DNA from: Plutella xylostella
Lineage: Eukaryota > Arthropoda > Insecta > Lepidoptera > Plutellidae
Length of the DNA stretch: 64,000 nt
Reading direction: 5' to 3'
Assembly: GCF_932276165.1 (NCBI RefSeq)
Contig: NC_063992.1
Span: 258,001-322,000 of the forward strand
Position numbers and translations under genes: made by a program. Under the pieces are notes generated by a model, which ran no database searches, was not told the DNA's origin, and worked only from the letters and a program-made list of their open reading frames with translations. This document shows positions 34,299 through 46,800 of the stretch, piece after piece; position 1 is the first letter of the stretch; each line of letters starts with the position of its first letter.

Positions 34299-37200
34299 CG
34301 GTGAGTCAGCCAGTGGACTACTTGTTGTGTTTCAGTGTAGTGGGTTGAGCTGTAGCTGTTGTTTGGTCATTAACGTCGAGTTTGCGACGCTGAAGTCGTG
34401 GTAAATGTGATGTTGGTTAAACCGATTAAATTATCATCACAGTAGGTAGTTATAGGTACCTACATCTTTATTTTCCTAGTCGGTGGTATGGAATCTGAGG
34501 CATTGATACTTACACTACGACCATAGTGAGGGTGTTGAGCGCCATAGTATAGGCAATCACTTATATTTTTGCAACAATCGTGGGTAGTGAATGAATGCAC
34601 ATACGCGATTCTTAAATATCTTGAAGCCTTAAAAATATGATACTTACTACTTTGATGGTAAAACTATGATGATAATTAAAAATTAAAAAAAGAAGATCAA
34701 AACCCACCGCTCTAACAATCGTGGAAATAAAAACTGCCTCACGAAACAAATAACAATACACAAATGAATGAGAATGAAACTGGAGTGCCTTTAAAAAAAT
34801 AGTTTATTCTAGGTACCAAAGTTGTTGTAAATATTAGATAGGTGTGTTACTGCGTTTTTTTTCTGTGGGACTTGTAATCCCTGAAGAGTTGTTATAGCAT
34901 TTAAGTAAATGCCGGGTCATTCTTAGTTTTTTAATGTCTTCGGGGCCTATATCTAGGGTCTCTATAAATATGTATGTATTTAATTAATTGAAGAATGTGC
35001 TGTACATCATTACGAATCGTTGATTTTATTTATGATGATTGTAATACCAATTCAATTAACTAATCAAAAACATCATGTACCTACAATTAGATTAGAAAAA
35101 ATACTCTTGGGATATTTTTTGTGTGTTGTGTACATGAATCTAGCGGACGTTGCAAAATCTTCATTGCAGTTCAATATTAGATATAACTTATGTTTATTAT
35201 TGATGTTCTGAAATGGAAAATGGCTTGAACGGCGGCGGGAGGTTGTTGCTATTTGATCATTTTAAAGCTGGATTCATGAAACCTAAGTCAAAATCTCAAT
35301 ATTTACTTACTTTAGTATTTTTTTAGTTAGAATATTGTAAGTAGTTGCAAATTAACAGTAAAATTTTGTATGTAATTTTATTTAATATTTTATGTAGTTA
35401 TTATACAATTCTACATATAAATATTATATGTATAGTTTATATCAAACGCATCCATATCAACATACATACCACATCTCTGCTGGAAAAGCACCCTAAGAAG
35501 GGCGTCTAGGAAGTTGGCATAGTGAACAAATTTTACTATTAATTACTTACATATATTATGTTTTTGTACGTATGCAAGTAAAAATATGTGGGTATTCTAT
35601 ATTTTATTCAAGATAGAGATAAGTATAATATTTTTGTAAATATTCTATGTATATCTTTGTTTATGCAAAATGCATCCTATCCTATGTTTCGTGTAGAATG
35701 TAGTTAATGTAGTTATTGTTACAGAAATATTGTTGTATAGATCTAAAATAAAAGTGAGATGAAAGAGATGGGTAATGTAAGGAATGCTAAACAATGTGTT
35801 TTGGTAACATGAACAAAAAAGTGAGACAAGGAGAGGTACATCGAGCCAGTTGTTAAATATCTTATTAGTAAGGAATTAGCTAATACTATAATATTGTATG
35901 TACTGTACCTTATTGTGCGGGATGCAAAGCAGAACATACATGCCATGCCATCCCTATACTTAAAAAAAACATAAACATAATTTACCCCACAGTTTTATTG
36001 TAAAAATAAAACCGTAACAATTTGTACAAAACGAAAAAAGAAATGAATGCACCATGCGCTAGCTGGACAAACAATAAATATATTTTGATATTTTATATAT
36101 TTTTTAAATACATACGAAAAAATATTGTTCGTTAATTAATTAATAATAGTAAAAGTAATCAACAACCGTCGCTCAATTTAGTCTTAGAAATACTTGATAT
36201 ACTTACCTAATAACAATCTAACAGTTTCCCTAGTTTGGCATTTCTATCGTACAATAAGTTTTAACATAGTGATGATAAGTGCCTTGAGTTGTTGAATAAT
36301 GTGAAAATATATTTTTGATGATTGTTTTTGATAATTCCCGTGTGAGAATTATTTAAAGGAATCCTTTTGCTATCCTACAATCCTATTCCCTCCTCATAAC
36401 GACTATTACAACAAACCCCCGTTGTTGCTGGCCGCTGGCACATTACAGTGAGTTTGTAGAGATTCTAAATTTAAATTTGGCGCGTGATGTTCGGGAGGTG
36501 TGTGCGAGCGAGCGGGACGGCGGCGGCGCGAGCGGGACAGCTGCGCGGGGCTCGTTCAATAAACATAACAGGCCGATACAATTTGGCAAATGTTAGTTCC
36601 TGCTTATTTCAGGATTACCTACTTTAGAAGGGAATGTTACAGTTTCCCTTTCAGAATATCTTATAAGATTCTCCTTTACATTTCATATAAATGCTTGAAT
36701 TATACACCTATTTTGAGTTATGTTCCTATTAGTTTCTAAATAGAAAACCGGTGTAGGTAACTTTCAACCTAGCGTAGGTATTTGCAGATCTAAGCAGTTT
36801 ATTTACAATTAGCATATCAACTGAAGGTTGGTAAACCTCTCGTTCAGGAGAAAGCACGCAGCAATTACTAACGGGTACAATTTTATGGAAACATTTATTT
36901 ACGAAGCTAGTAGTTGTTGCACCGGTGCGTGGGGTGGCGTTAGTATCGGGACGCGCGGCGCCCGCAGACATGGCGTCGATCCATCATGGCCGCCAACACA
37001 TGAAAATAGGGTGGATGAGACGCACTAATATTAGCGAGTTATGTTGTACCTTTTTATATTTTAACACAGAATCTTACTGATTAACCAAACGGTAAGCCCA
37101 CGCTTTTGAGGGAGAGTATCTACCTGTAGATACATATTCATAGGTTCCTAGTTACAAAAGGTTATGTCTTATCTATATTGTGGGTAGTACAGTTTCAAAA

Positions 37201-37844
37201 TTTGTAAGCAAATAAGCTTTAGCTAGCTAAGGTATTTGCTAAGTAGTAAGTACAATAAGTGGTTATCAGTGCAGCCTGTGCTACGTGCGTGTTTGCCCCT
37301 CCCGGCGGCGGCGGCGGTGGCGTATCCACTCCGCACCAGCGCGCGCAACTTTTTATCAGCAATTTATTATCAGCGGAGTTATATAAGCGCCGAGCCGCCG
37401 GCCGAGCGAGACAGGGACGGAGCATGTTGCATTAAATTCGATCCTATTCTGTAACACGCGTCGACCAATCGCCGGCGATCTCGCAGTGTTCCGGTTCTTT
37501 GTCATCAATGGGCCGCCGGGTGAGTCCGTTTCGAAGGCCTTTTCGACAATTTTTACGCGGATTCCCGTCGAAATAGTAGCCAGTGCGAGTCCCGGCCGCC
37601 GAGCACGGTGCTATCTTAAAGTCAGTTCGCCAAAATTCGGTCCAAAAAGTGTTAAATCGGGCGCTACCGGGGCGCGTGCAGTTACGACGTTCTGGCATCA
37701 ATGAGGTCGCGCACTTCAGCTGACTGCGTCGTACGCTCGTACTCCAGTAGTATCCGCGCCGCCGCCGCGCCCGGCCCCGCGCTGCCATGTCCTAGCGCCG
37801 CCGCCGCGCGCCTGTCCCGAGCAGTGCCCACACACGACACAATA
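34299..37844. other. Intergenic between the SEFIR-receptor gene and the long-intron gene
   Basis: The first part should be the 3' UTR of the SEFIR-receptor gene; AATAAA at 34726-34731 is the nearest plausible poly(A) signal, with later ones at 35747 and near 36004. The middle is AT-rich. A degenerate MITE end lies at 35438-35494. GC/CpG-rich DNA appears at 36480-36550 and rises from 37290 on. A TATATAAG at 37380-37387, about 465 bases before the next ATG, is a possible core promoter of the following gene. No other gene is recognised. Confidence 0.5.
35438..35494. mobile_element. Degenerate end of a Harbinger-type MITE
   Basis: The sequence tatcaaacgcatccatatca, then ccacatctctgctggaaaag and caccctaa, matches the right end of the element at 52524-52969 with scattered changes, and is followed by TAA. 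The left half is not recognisable. Confidence 0.5.
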
Positions 37845-40800
37845 ATGCTCAAGTTCCTCACTCACAAGCTGCGGACGCATTCCCTGAACGAGGACAACGT
37901 CTCCGAGAAGGTGGGTGTCGCCCCGCGGCCGCGAAGGTCACGCGGAGACCAGAAAATGGCCGCCTGCCGCGGAACAAAGAGCCGGCCGGCTTCCGCGAGC
38001 AGCGGGCGCGAGCCCCAGTGTCGCGAGTGTAGCCCCCGCCCGTGTCGCTCACCGTGCCTTGTGTTGCAGGTGGAGGAGCGCGACTCCGGCACCGAGTCCG
38101 ACGACGAGGCCGAGCGAGACCGTGAGTACCACCACCAGCACACCACACACCACACTCCCTCACACGTCACACTGTCGAGGGCAGCAATCAGAGCCCGCAC
38201 AGCCGGCTTGGACTTACTGACGTAAGACGGAGCCGCCGCCGGTTCCGAAACAGCTGTGACTGACCGGCGACGCATTGCTCGGTGCATCAGCCGGCATCTC
38301 TCCAGCTCGCTAGTTCCCTACACCTCTATGTAGAAACTTCCAGTCGGTCCAACTGAATTTCCGATTAGGGAGGGGTGTTTTCCTTGACTTTCTTTGTTCC
38401 ATTATGACCTTGCGGCGCGACCTTGAACTAGAGGTATAGGTACTTCCGCGGCTTAATAAAGGCGAACAGATGATCACATCTGTGTCGATTTATTATTCGA
38501 GTTCTTAGAAAATCCGGTATTACCTAAAATGTAGGTTACAGTTACACTACAGAGTTAGGAAAGTGAACCGCTCGAGGTGCGTTCTCGAATTTTCCACGAA
38601 TCGCTCCCCGCAGACTGCGCGGTGCATCTCGCATTCACTAGATACTATTCAATTAGTTTCTACACGTTTACTCTACACAATGCATTCGGTACTTTTCCTA
38701 ACAATGTAGGTTGATGCTAATCAACTTAGCGTTCCTTCTTCCGCTAAGCCAACGTCTCCGGCTAGAATCAATACATTACCTTCCTTGACGCCTATTTTTC
38801 TACTTTACGTTTCAAGTTCCTATCCTATTCATCAGAATTTCGAATAGAGGCAGGTGAAATACAAGCGAAGCTTTCTGTCTAGTGCCTGTTCGCTACAGCC
38901 CCACCCATCTATAGACATATCTAAAACTTGTTTGATCGCCTCTATTACTTTGATTACACTGCTCTGCTCATGCGAGATGTAAGGGTGAGACTTGATATGG
39001 GTACATTTGTCTACCTGGATGAGAGTGACCGTTCCCCGAGGGTGCACCACACCTGCACGCCAGGCCACGCGCGCGGTCACATGCACGACCATGCGCCGGC
39101 GAAAAATATTAAAATAAATCCGAACGCGACACGGCATCACGCCATTTTGTATGCAAATTACTGCTTAATTATCTCAATAGCGAATCCGTTACGCTCGCAT
39201 AATTAACCGGACCTCTGCCATTATTTTATATGCGACATTGTTCCATTGCTTATACATTGTTATCTTGCACTCTGGCAGTGTCAGGATTTCCAAGTTTCGC
39301 GGTTCATTATCATCAGCCAGCACAGCACACATAATACACTTTATAGATAGTTTTCGTCCATTTTCCAAGTTCTACTGACATAATAAATAGAAATAACAAT
39401 AATTTTATAAGCTGTAAGAACTAGCTCTTCCATTCCAAGATTTCCAAGCAATAACTTGTTGGAAAGATTTTGTGATAATTATCGTCGTCTGGAATACTGT
39501 TCTTGGGTAGTGGAGTAGGTACATAGTAGGGGCCTGCCTTGGCCAAACACAAGATGAGAATCGTTGATGAAGACGAAAGGTAGTTAATGATGGTTAAACC
39601 TGTGTCTTTTCTGGAATTTGAGGCTGTCTATTTTGAGCTGTATTTAGTCATGGTTAACGGGATTGTCTTTCAATTAGCTAGATCAAGTCATTTTGGCTAA
39701 TTGGCAACCAAATCGCTTTATCACTGAAATTAGGTTAATAACATAGCCCGAACAATACATAACGAAATAGTGTAAGTTTCTGCCGATTCTGAGCGGAGGG
39801 TTTCCGCCGCCGCCGCCGCCGCCCCCCCCGGGCTCGCAGGACATCCTGCCGTGTCAAAGGCTTCTGCCAAAAGGATTCCTGCAGTGGTTACGCTTCTTTG
39901 ATTTCGTGTCATATTGTCGTCGCACTTACATTTGTAGCTCTCCTTAGGATTTGGAACAATAGCCTGCTTGCTTATCTTGATGGTAGTCTTTACAGCCCTT
40001 CCTGCTAGCCTAAAAGACGACTAGCGACGGAAAACTTTTATCACGTCTTGCGTCCCGTGCTAGGCCTTCTGAAATGACTTATTTAGACAATGTTTGACAA
40101 GAAGTTGTGATATGCATTTGACTTAATTTCTTATTCATACGCTTCTATAAACTTGCTACTGTTCAGGTAAGTATCATAAGCACAAGTTGACATGTGAAGC
40201 CAGCCACTGCGCTGGAACACGCGATGTCGCATTTAGAAACAAAAACACTGAGAAATGTGCCCTTACGGACCAAGTATTTATACATGTTATGCAGGCAGGC
40301 ATTAGGTAGTCACTTCGTACAGTTTTGTGCTTAGTAATTTATGTTCTTTCCGTAACTATTTTAGCATGTTACTTTACTAATTGGCCATTCTAGTTAATCC
40401 TGTTATCTATCTATACATCCATGTAGTTATTTAAATGTCACATATGCAGTATGTGCAATGTGCATCTATCTACCTAGTAATCGTGTTAGTAATTTATGAA
40501 AAGACACGTCACATGGCTTAGGTTAGGTTTTTCAGAAAATACCACCCACTGATTTTATACCAATACAAGCTTTCTTTTGATACATTCCAGTTTCACGTAC
40601 TTACTTATATCATTACTCATAATGTATATTATTGCCAGTTATCAGGTTTGATGATTGTGCGGACGAGATGATCCGTGGCGAACACTCCGCCGACCTTCCC
40701 TACGCACACAAAAGATTACGCTGCTTGCCTGCCTCGTTTATGTACTTACATTTAGTTGTTACTTATTCCAGAAATAAACATCTGATAAGTCTGCTTCGTG

Positions 40801-43800
40801 TAATGCATTATCCTAATTAACAGTAAGTAGTTAGGAGTCCTAAATTGTGTGTATGTAAGCATAAGCAACCATGGTTGATCACCGTAAATTACCATTCGCC
40901 AATAGGTATTTTATTTATTTACTGTACTTACGTTACATACTTGAGACGTGGCAAATAGGTACTTAAAATTCCCGTAACAGCTTTCTCTGCCAATGAGTGA
41001 AACACTACCTAATTAAAAACTTGAGCTGTAACGTAACAGGGGCGTCTGAAAAGTGAAATAAAAGCAGCGAGTGCAGATCCCATAAAGGTCCCATTAAAAA
41101 CTTCCACCCCGTGAGTTCCATTCAAGTTGGGTAATAAACTGGAGTTGTCCCCGCGCCGCTCACTCCTCCACACATTCTCCATTACAATTACTTGCAATGT
41201 ACCCATGTTGTTGCTGCCGACTTTTATGTGTGCTAGTCGTACTAGTTGTGTATCCTCGTGCCTCGAAAATGGTACCATTACTTAGAAATTTCGTAAACAA
41301 AAAATACAGTCCTTTTAGATAGCAGCTGGAATCATGTTTGAAGATCGTGGAAAATTTATGTGTGATATGCATAAGTAACTACTCCCTAGTAGGAAGTATA
41401 ACCGCAGCTAATAGATGTGCACGTTTACTCCTATGAAGTGTTGCACATTAGCATGACAGTGGAGCCCCTCGGCCGGCCATTATCTGGTGTCGTCGCGCAG
41501 TCTGCCGCCGTCGCCACCCGCGCTGTCCCACCCAGCCGCGTCATCACTATAATGTCCGTAAACTGCTGCTCCCCATCCGATCACTGTAGCGTCTACCACA
41601 TGCTAAACCACTGCCATATTCCCCACTTCCTGATCTTATGTTATGGATGAGGTATAAACTTTCACCTGGACCGTACCAAACCATATTTACAGATTTTCAA
41701 CGTCAGCAGTTATGGGATGAGTTAGATTTTTGTTAGGTTTTCACGTGACCTTTTAGCAATGTATTCATCTGCTTGGTCCGTTGGGGAGGCATGAAATTAA
41801 ATTTATTAAAATAAAAATAGTAAAACATGCCCAACTAGCGATTAGTGAGTCATACATAATGTGTATTTAAAACAGCATATCATTTAATCACCCGTGGAAG
41901 GCAGTAAGCCTTCCGATTAGACCCTCGTGTGGCCTGCGTAGGTGTATGTGAATATATCATCCATCACAATTGCATCACACTTAACGATCGATCGTGAAAT
42001 TGAATTTTATTTATATCTAATCCGTTGGATTTCATTCGTAGTCGTTAGAGTTTGAACCTTGCGGTGAGCCGTCGGTGGCGGTGGTGATATAAATCGTACT
42101 ATAGAGTTGAACAGCTTTGTCTGTTTACTTATACAATTATTTCTAATAGCCTGCCCTTAAAAAACAATGGATACGTCTGAATCAGAGGTTAGGAGTGATA
42201 GCTGATCGTGATCGGGAACTTGGCACAGATGAAAGGAAATCAATGTTTGGCGTCAATAATGTGTTCCTTAGTTTATACCAACATCGCTAGATGAGTTGCC
42301 AGAAACGCCCGCGTAGTATAATCTATTGGTACAGACGCGGAGCTTCGTCGGCTATCAATAGTTGCCTCAATAGTAAGAAGTTAGCAGTAGCGATAGATAA
42401 CCTTTCTTTCTCACGAGCAGACTTCACTAATTGCCAAGATATCATTGTTTAGGGTATAAAGAGGTGGATTATGGGGTTGATGGTAAATGACGAATGCAGG
42501 ATTTCTTGAGGCCAAACTATTTACTGACTTTCTATACATGATAACCAAGTTACATTTCTTAAGTGTGTTATCTATGTGGCGGGCGCGAGACGACTAGCGT
42601 CTGCGCATTGATCGCTACTGGAAGTTACTACAAAGCTGACATTGGAAAACGTGACTATAACATGTGTCGCTACATCACTTCCCCCGTTTTCCAAAATTTT
42701 TGTCAAAAATTTTCAAGATAATACTTCATAATACGTAAGTTCCAAAAGCCTCTCTTACGGAGCTTTAAACTTGAAACATACAATATCAAACAAAACAGAA
42801 ATCACAAAATTACATTTCAATACTGATACAAAATTAACAAATCAAACTTATAAATCACACAATAAACCACTTGGTAAAACTACGTAGCACTATGTTCACT
42901 CGCGACGCGCTTATCACATTCCGCTGACCGTGCAAGATGAACGCTGCTACCTCGGTTCTGCGAATACGACCTCGTGTGTGACTGAACCATGTGGGAATTT
43001 CCGAATAAAAATAGCTTCTCTCGTTGCACCTCTCGTCCATCCTGGCGGGAACTTCCATGAGGACCCTCGAGTGAGCCTCCGCGTGGGTGACCAGTCCACT
43101 ATGCTCCAGCTCGGCAGCCTCGCAGCGAGGAAACCGCCCAAACTCGCTAACTTCAGAAGCGCCGATTACCGCCCGTTGACCTGTCGTCGTGGACGCGCAA
43201 TCGCACCTTCTATGTGTTCCGCTCGTCCAGGTGCTGACTTGAGATGCTTCGATACGCTAATTTCTTCTTTGATGCGTTACCAAAATTTGTGAAGGGGTGG
43301 TGCACTTCCAGTAGGTGATGATTATAATTTCTTCATGTGTTGTCGCCTGTTACCCCATGGCCCTGCTGGGGGAGCCGTCTCGTCCACGCCGTTCCATGCT
43401 GCGCCGCGTCATCGCCGTGCTGACTCCATCGTTTCTTCCGAAGGTTGCGTGTCCAGTTTGTCGGTGGTCACCAGTTTAGGGTATAAAGAGGTGGATTATG
43501 GGGTTGATGGTAAATGACGAATGCAGGATTTCTTGAGGCCAAACTATTTACTGACTTTCTATACATGATAACCAAGTTACATTTCTTAAGTGTGTTATCT
43601 ATGTGGCGGGCGCGAGACGACTAGCGTCTGCGCATTGATCGCTACTGGAAGTTACTACAAAGCTGACATTGGAAAACGTGACTATAACATGTGTCGCTAC
43701 AAGTCGGCATTTAGCCATCCACCGATAGTTCATTGTTGCCCGACACTGTTTCAATACTGAATGGTGCTATTTCGAACTACCTAACTAGACCTCTCCTCTT

Positions 43801-46800
43801 GCCTCTTAATAATTTATTCGGCATTAGTATAGATTTGATCGGGATTCCTCACCCTCACATACATTGGCATACGTACTCTACACGTACGTAACTATTCAAT
43901 TACTTACTTATCTATGTATATTCCGCAAATGTCCTTGAATTTAGCTTACAAGAACATGACATATCATCGAATTTGGTAGAAAGTAGTTATCGTATGTATT
44001 TGTTTTTCACTATCTGAAGTATTATCTGCAAAATCGGTCGTTGATGTGGCGTGGAAAAAAACAGCTTTGACCGATATTCGAGTATAATAATTATTTAGCT
44101 GTAATGATAGGTTTACGTATAAAAAAATGTTATAAAAAAATATTAATAAGTGAAAATGTGTAAGTAATTGGCTTTCAACTAAATACTTTTAGTATCTTTT
44201 CATATACTTTTGCGGTAAGTTTACCTTGGTTAAATATACATAATGTAGAAATATGTTCTGTAAGTAAATAGCCAAAACTGATATCTTTTTACTTTTGTAT
44301 ATTAAATACTATAACTTCTGTAGGTATCATGTAGGTACGTAACGGTATTGTCCAAATTAGGGATAGTTGGAACAGGGGTATTTTTGTATATTTGTTGTCC
44401 AAAGGTCTAGACTCTGCTCAAGTCTGCTCCTATGAATCTTCGATGTCGCATGCTACGATATTTAAAAATGATTATAAAGTAGTGTACAACGAGTAGCCTA
44501 CGCATCGTACACTAAAGGTCTTTTATTGAAATGAAACCTTGAACATATGACACAGGGCTTTAATATCAATGTCTATAGCATAGAGTCGAGTCGCCGGTGA
44601 GTTGTTATAATGTGCCTATAGATTACTTTACCTAGGTTGTTTACTACCAATTTTTTTTTGGTTTGCTACCTCGAAAGGTAAAAACAGAACCCGGAGTGGT
44701 GTTTGAGTGGGGCTTGGTCGTCCGCGAAGTTATCGCGGTGCCGAGGCGCGTGTGTCGAGTCTGTGTGTTTGTTCAGCTGGACACCGTACCTTGTTGATAC
44801 TACTTGATACTGCTGACAGTGTGTTATTTGTTACATTATTGTCGATATATTATAGTCTCAAGCTGTGTCGCGTTGTACATACGAATATGTGGGGCGAGCT
44901 CGTCGCTCCAACTTCTTTCTAAATGTAAATAATCTGCCACACAAAATCGTTATCGGTAACGATCAAATTTGAAAATTCTGGCATATAGAGATAAAGAATC
45001 TCACTCAGAGGTCTGCCGTAAATATACTAGGTAATAATTACCATTTATGGCAATTAAAGATGTGCATTCAGCAAGATGTGGGTATGAACATGAACTGCTC
45101 GCCGGTCGCAGCCGCCGACAGTCCGGTCACGTCGCTGCTTTGACTCCGCCGCCGGCGACGAGCCAGCCGTCAGCTCCCGTCATGAATTAAACAATCCCGC
45201 CAAATCTGGATAAATTAATTAGTCTTCAGTTCTTGGAAGAGTCCCGGCACCGCCGGTGCTCTCAGGGTTGGCGAATCCGGGTCCTTTGGTTCGCTTCACT
45301 TGATTTGACAGTTGTTATAAATTAGTTTATGCTTTTATATTTTGTTTGAATTCTAGGGAAAGGGAGTTGATGAGTAGGTATATAGCAGGTTTTATTGGGA
45401 CAGCTTTGGTAGTTGTAACTAGTATAAGTACAATAATATTTTGGTTTTCCTAATTCGGGGAACGTATTATTTTATATGCGGCTTTGTTCGTTTGCTGTCG
45501 ACACGATAAGAACAATAAATACCGTCTTTAAATTTGCTGAATAACGGATACCGAATATGATCCTGAAAAACGACACAACCAAAATATATGATCAAGTACA
45601 TATACCTAGTTACTATACATTTTGGCATCGTCAAGCACTAGCCCTGCCTGCAACGTTAAGGCTTTACCCTATCAATCGGACTCAGAATGAATGGTCTCCT
45701 AACATGGAGGTTGCAGAATGGCGACGCTCGCAGCAAAAACGACTCCACTCGTCGCGTACTCCGGTACAGCGTGGCCACACAGCGCCGCCGCCGCCGCGCC
45801 GCCAGGTGTCGCCGCCTCCTCATACCACCTCATGTTCCACCCTGCGCGATGTCGGTCGGTGTGGTCGATCTGTACGTGTAACAGAGCCAGTTTTTAGATC
45901 GTGATCTCCGACTTCCTATTTAGGAGCTCTGTCGATACAGGCAGGTAGTTTCTTGCCGAGCGGTGAAATGCAATCATGCAATTTGTAAAGAAAATGCTTT
46001 GCCAAGCAATGCTTTGGCTGGCTCTTATGTTTTTGTTGCTTGTAACATTACAAAAGTAGATAGGTACTTACTTACCATAATTATATGGCTGGCTATAGAT
46101 AGGTAGGTAAAGGTATAAAATACTAATAGTACTATTTGTTTGTTATACCTGATTAGAATGAACCTACGAGTATAATGTTGTCCGACCTCCGTTACTTACA
46201 CCATTTTATCCAATGTAATGTACCTAGAGGTATCTTTGCAAATAATTCGTTTTATCTATCACATGTGTTTTGAGGGTGTGTGAAGGCCACCGCAGATAAC
46301 ATTGCCATTTTGTTATCTCTCGCTTATTTATATTGGCATTAAGCTCATGTAAATCATTATTAATGCTGGTTTTTATTTAACAATGATCGTAAAATATATT
46401 TAAGAATAATATTAGCATTAGCATATCTGTGATATAGTACAGTACGTAGAAATACTTCTCGAGTAACTAAATAAATTTATTAGTGGCTGATTTTCCATTA
46501 GCTAGATAAGTACCTACCTAAATTACTTACTGATATGGAAATCATAATATATGTTAGCGTTACTTACTACTTACTATTGAAAGTGTATTTATTTATATCA
46601 AAGGCAAAATAATAGCTGAGTTGACGGTGAGAAGCCAACCCAGTATCGCAAAATGTTTAGTTTGGGATTGGTTCCACATTCCACATCTTGCCATTACCTA
46701 CCCAAATACCCAAGCCTTTCATAATAACGTACGCACCGAAGACAATATCCAAATCAATAACTCGCTATATCACAATCACAAAGTCTGGCGAGGTTTGCTA

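Larger units (their letters stand above)
42447..43701 (-). mobile_element. Miniature LTR retrotransposon (possibly Copia-type), non-autonomous
   Basis: Two 228-bp direct repeats (42447-42674 and 43474-43701) appear identical by eye. On the minus strand the LTR begins TGTAGCGACACATG and ends ATACCCTAAAC. The 5' LTR (right copy) is followed by tggtgaccaccgac, a possible primer-binding site. The 3' LTR (left copy) is preceded by ggaaaacgggggaagtga, a good polypurine tract. These features fix the element on the minus strand. The 799-bp interior shows no gag, protease, integrase or RT, only short frames of up to 120 codons. No matching target duplication is visible at the flanks (tcatt versus agtcg). 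It lies in intron 2 of the long-intron gene. Confidence 0.75.

Noticed and set aside
37380..37387. TATATAAG as TATA box of the long-intron gene
   Set aside because: Plausible position, but no clear initiator about 30 bases downstream and such words are frequent in AT-rich DNA; mentioned only as a candidate.
42930..43292. 120-codon plus-strand frame in the mini LTR element as a gene
   Set aside because: The primer-binding site and polypurine tract put the element on the minus strand, and the frame shows no retroviral or other domain.
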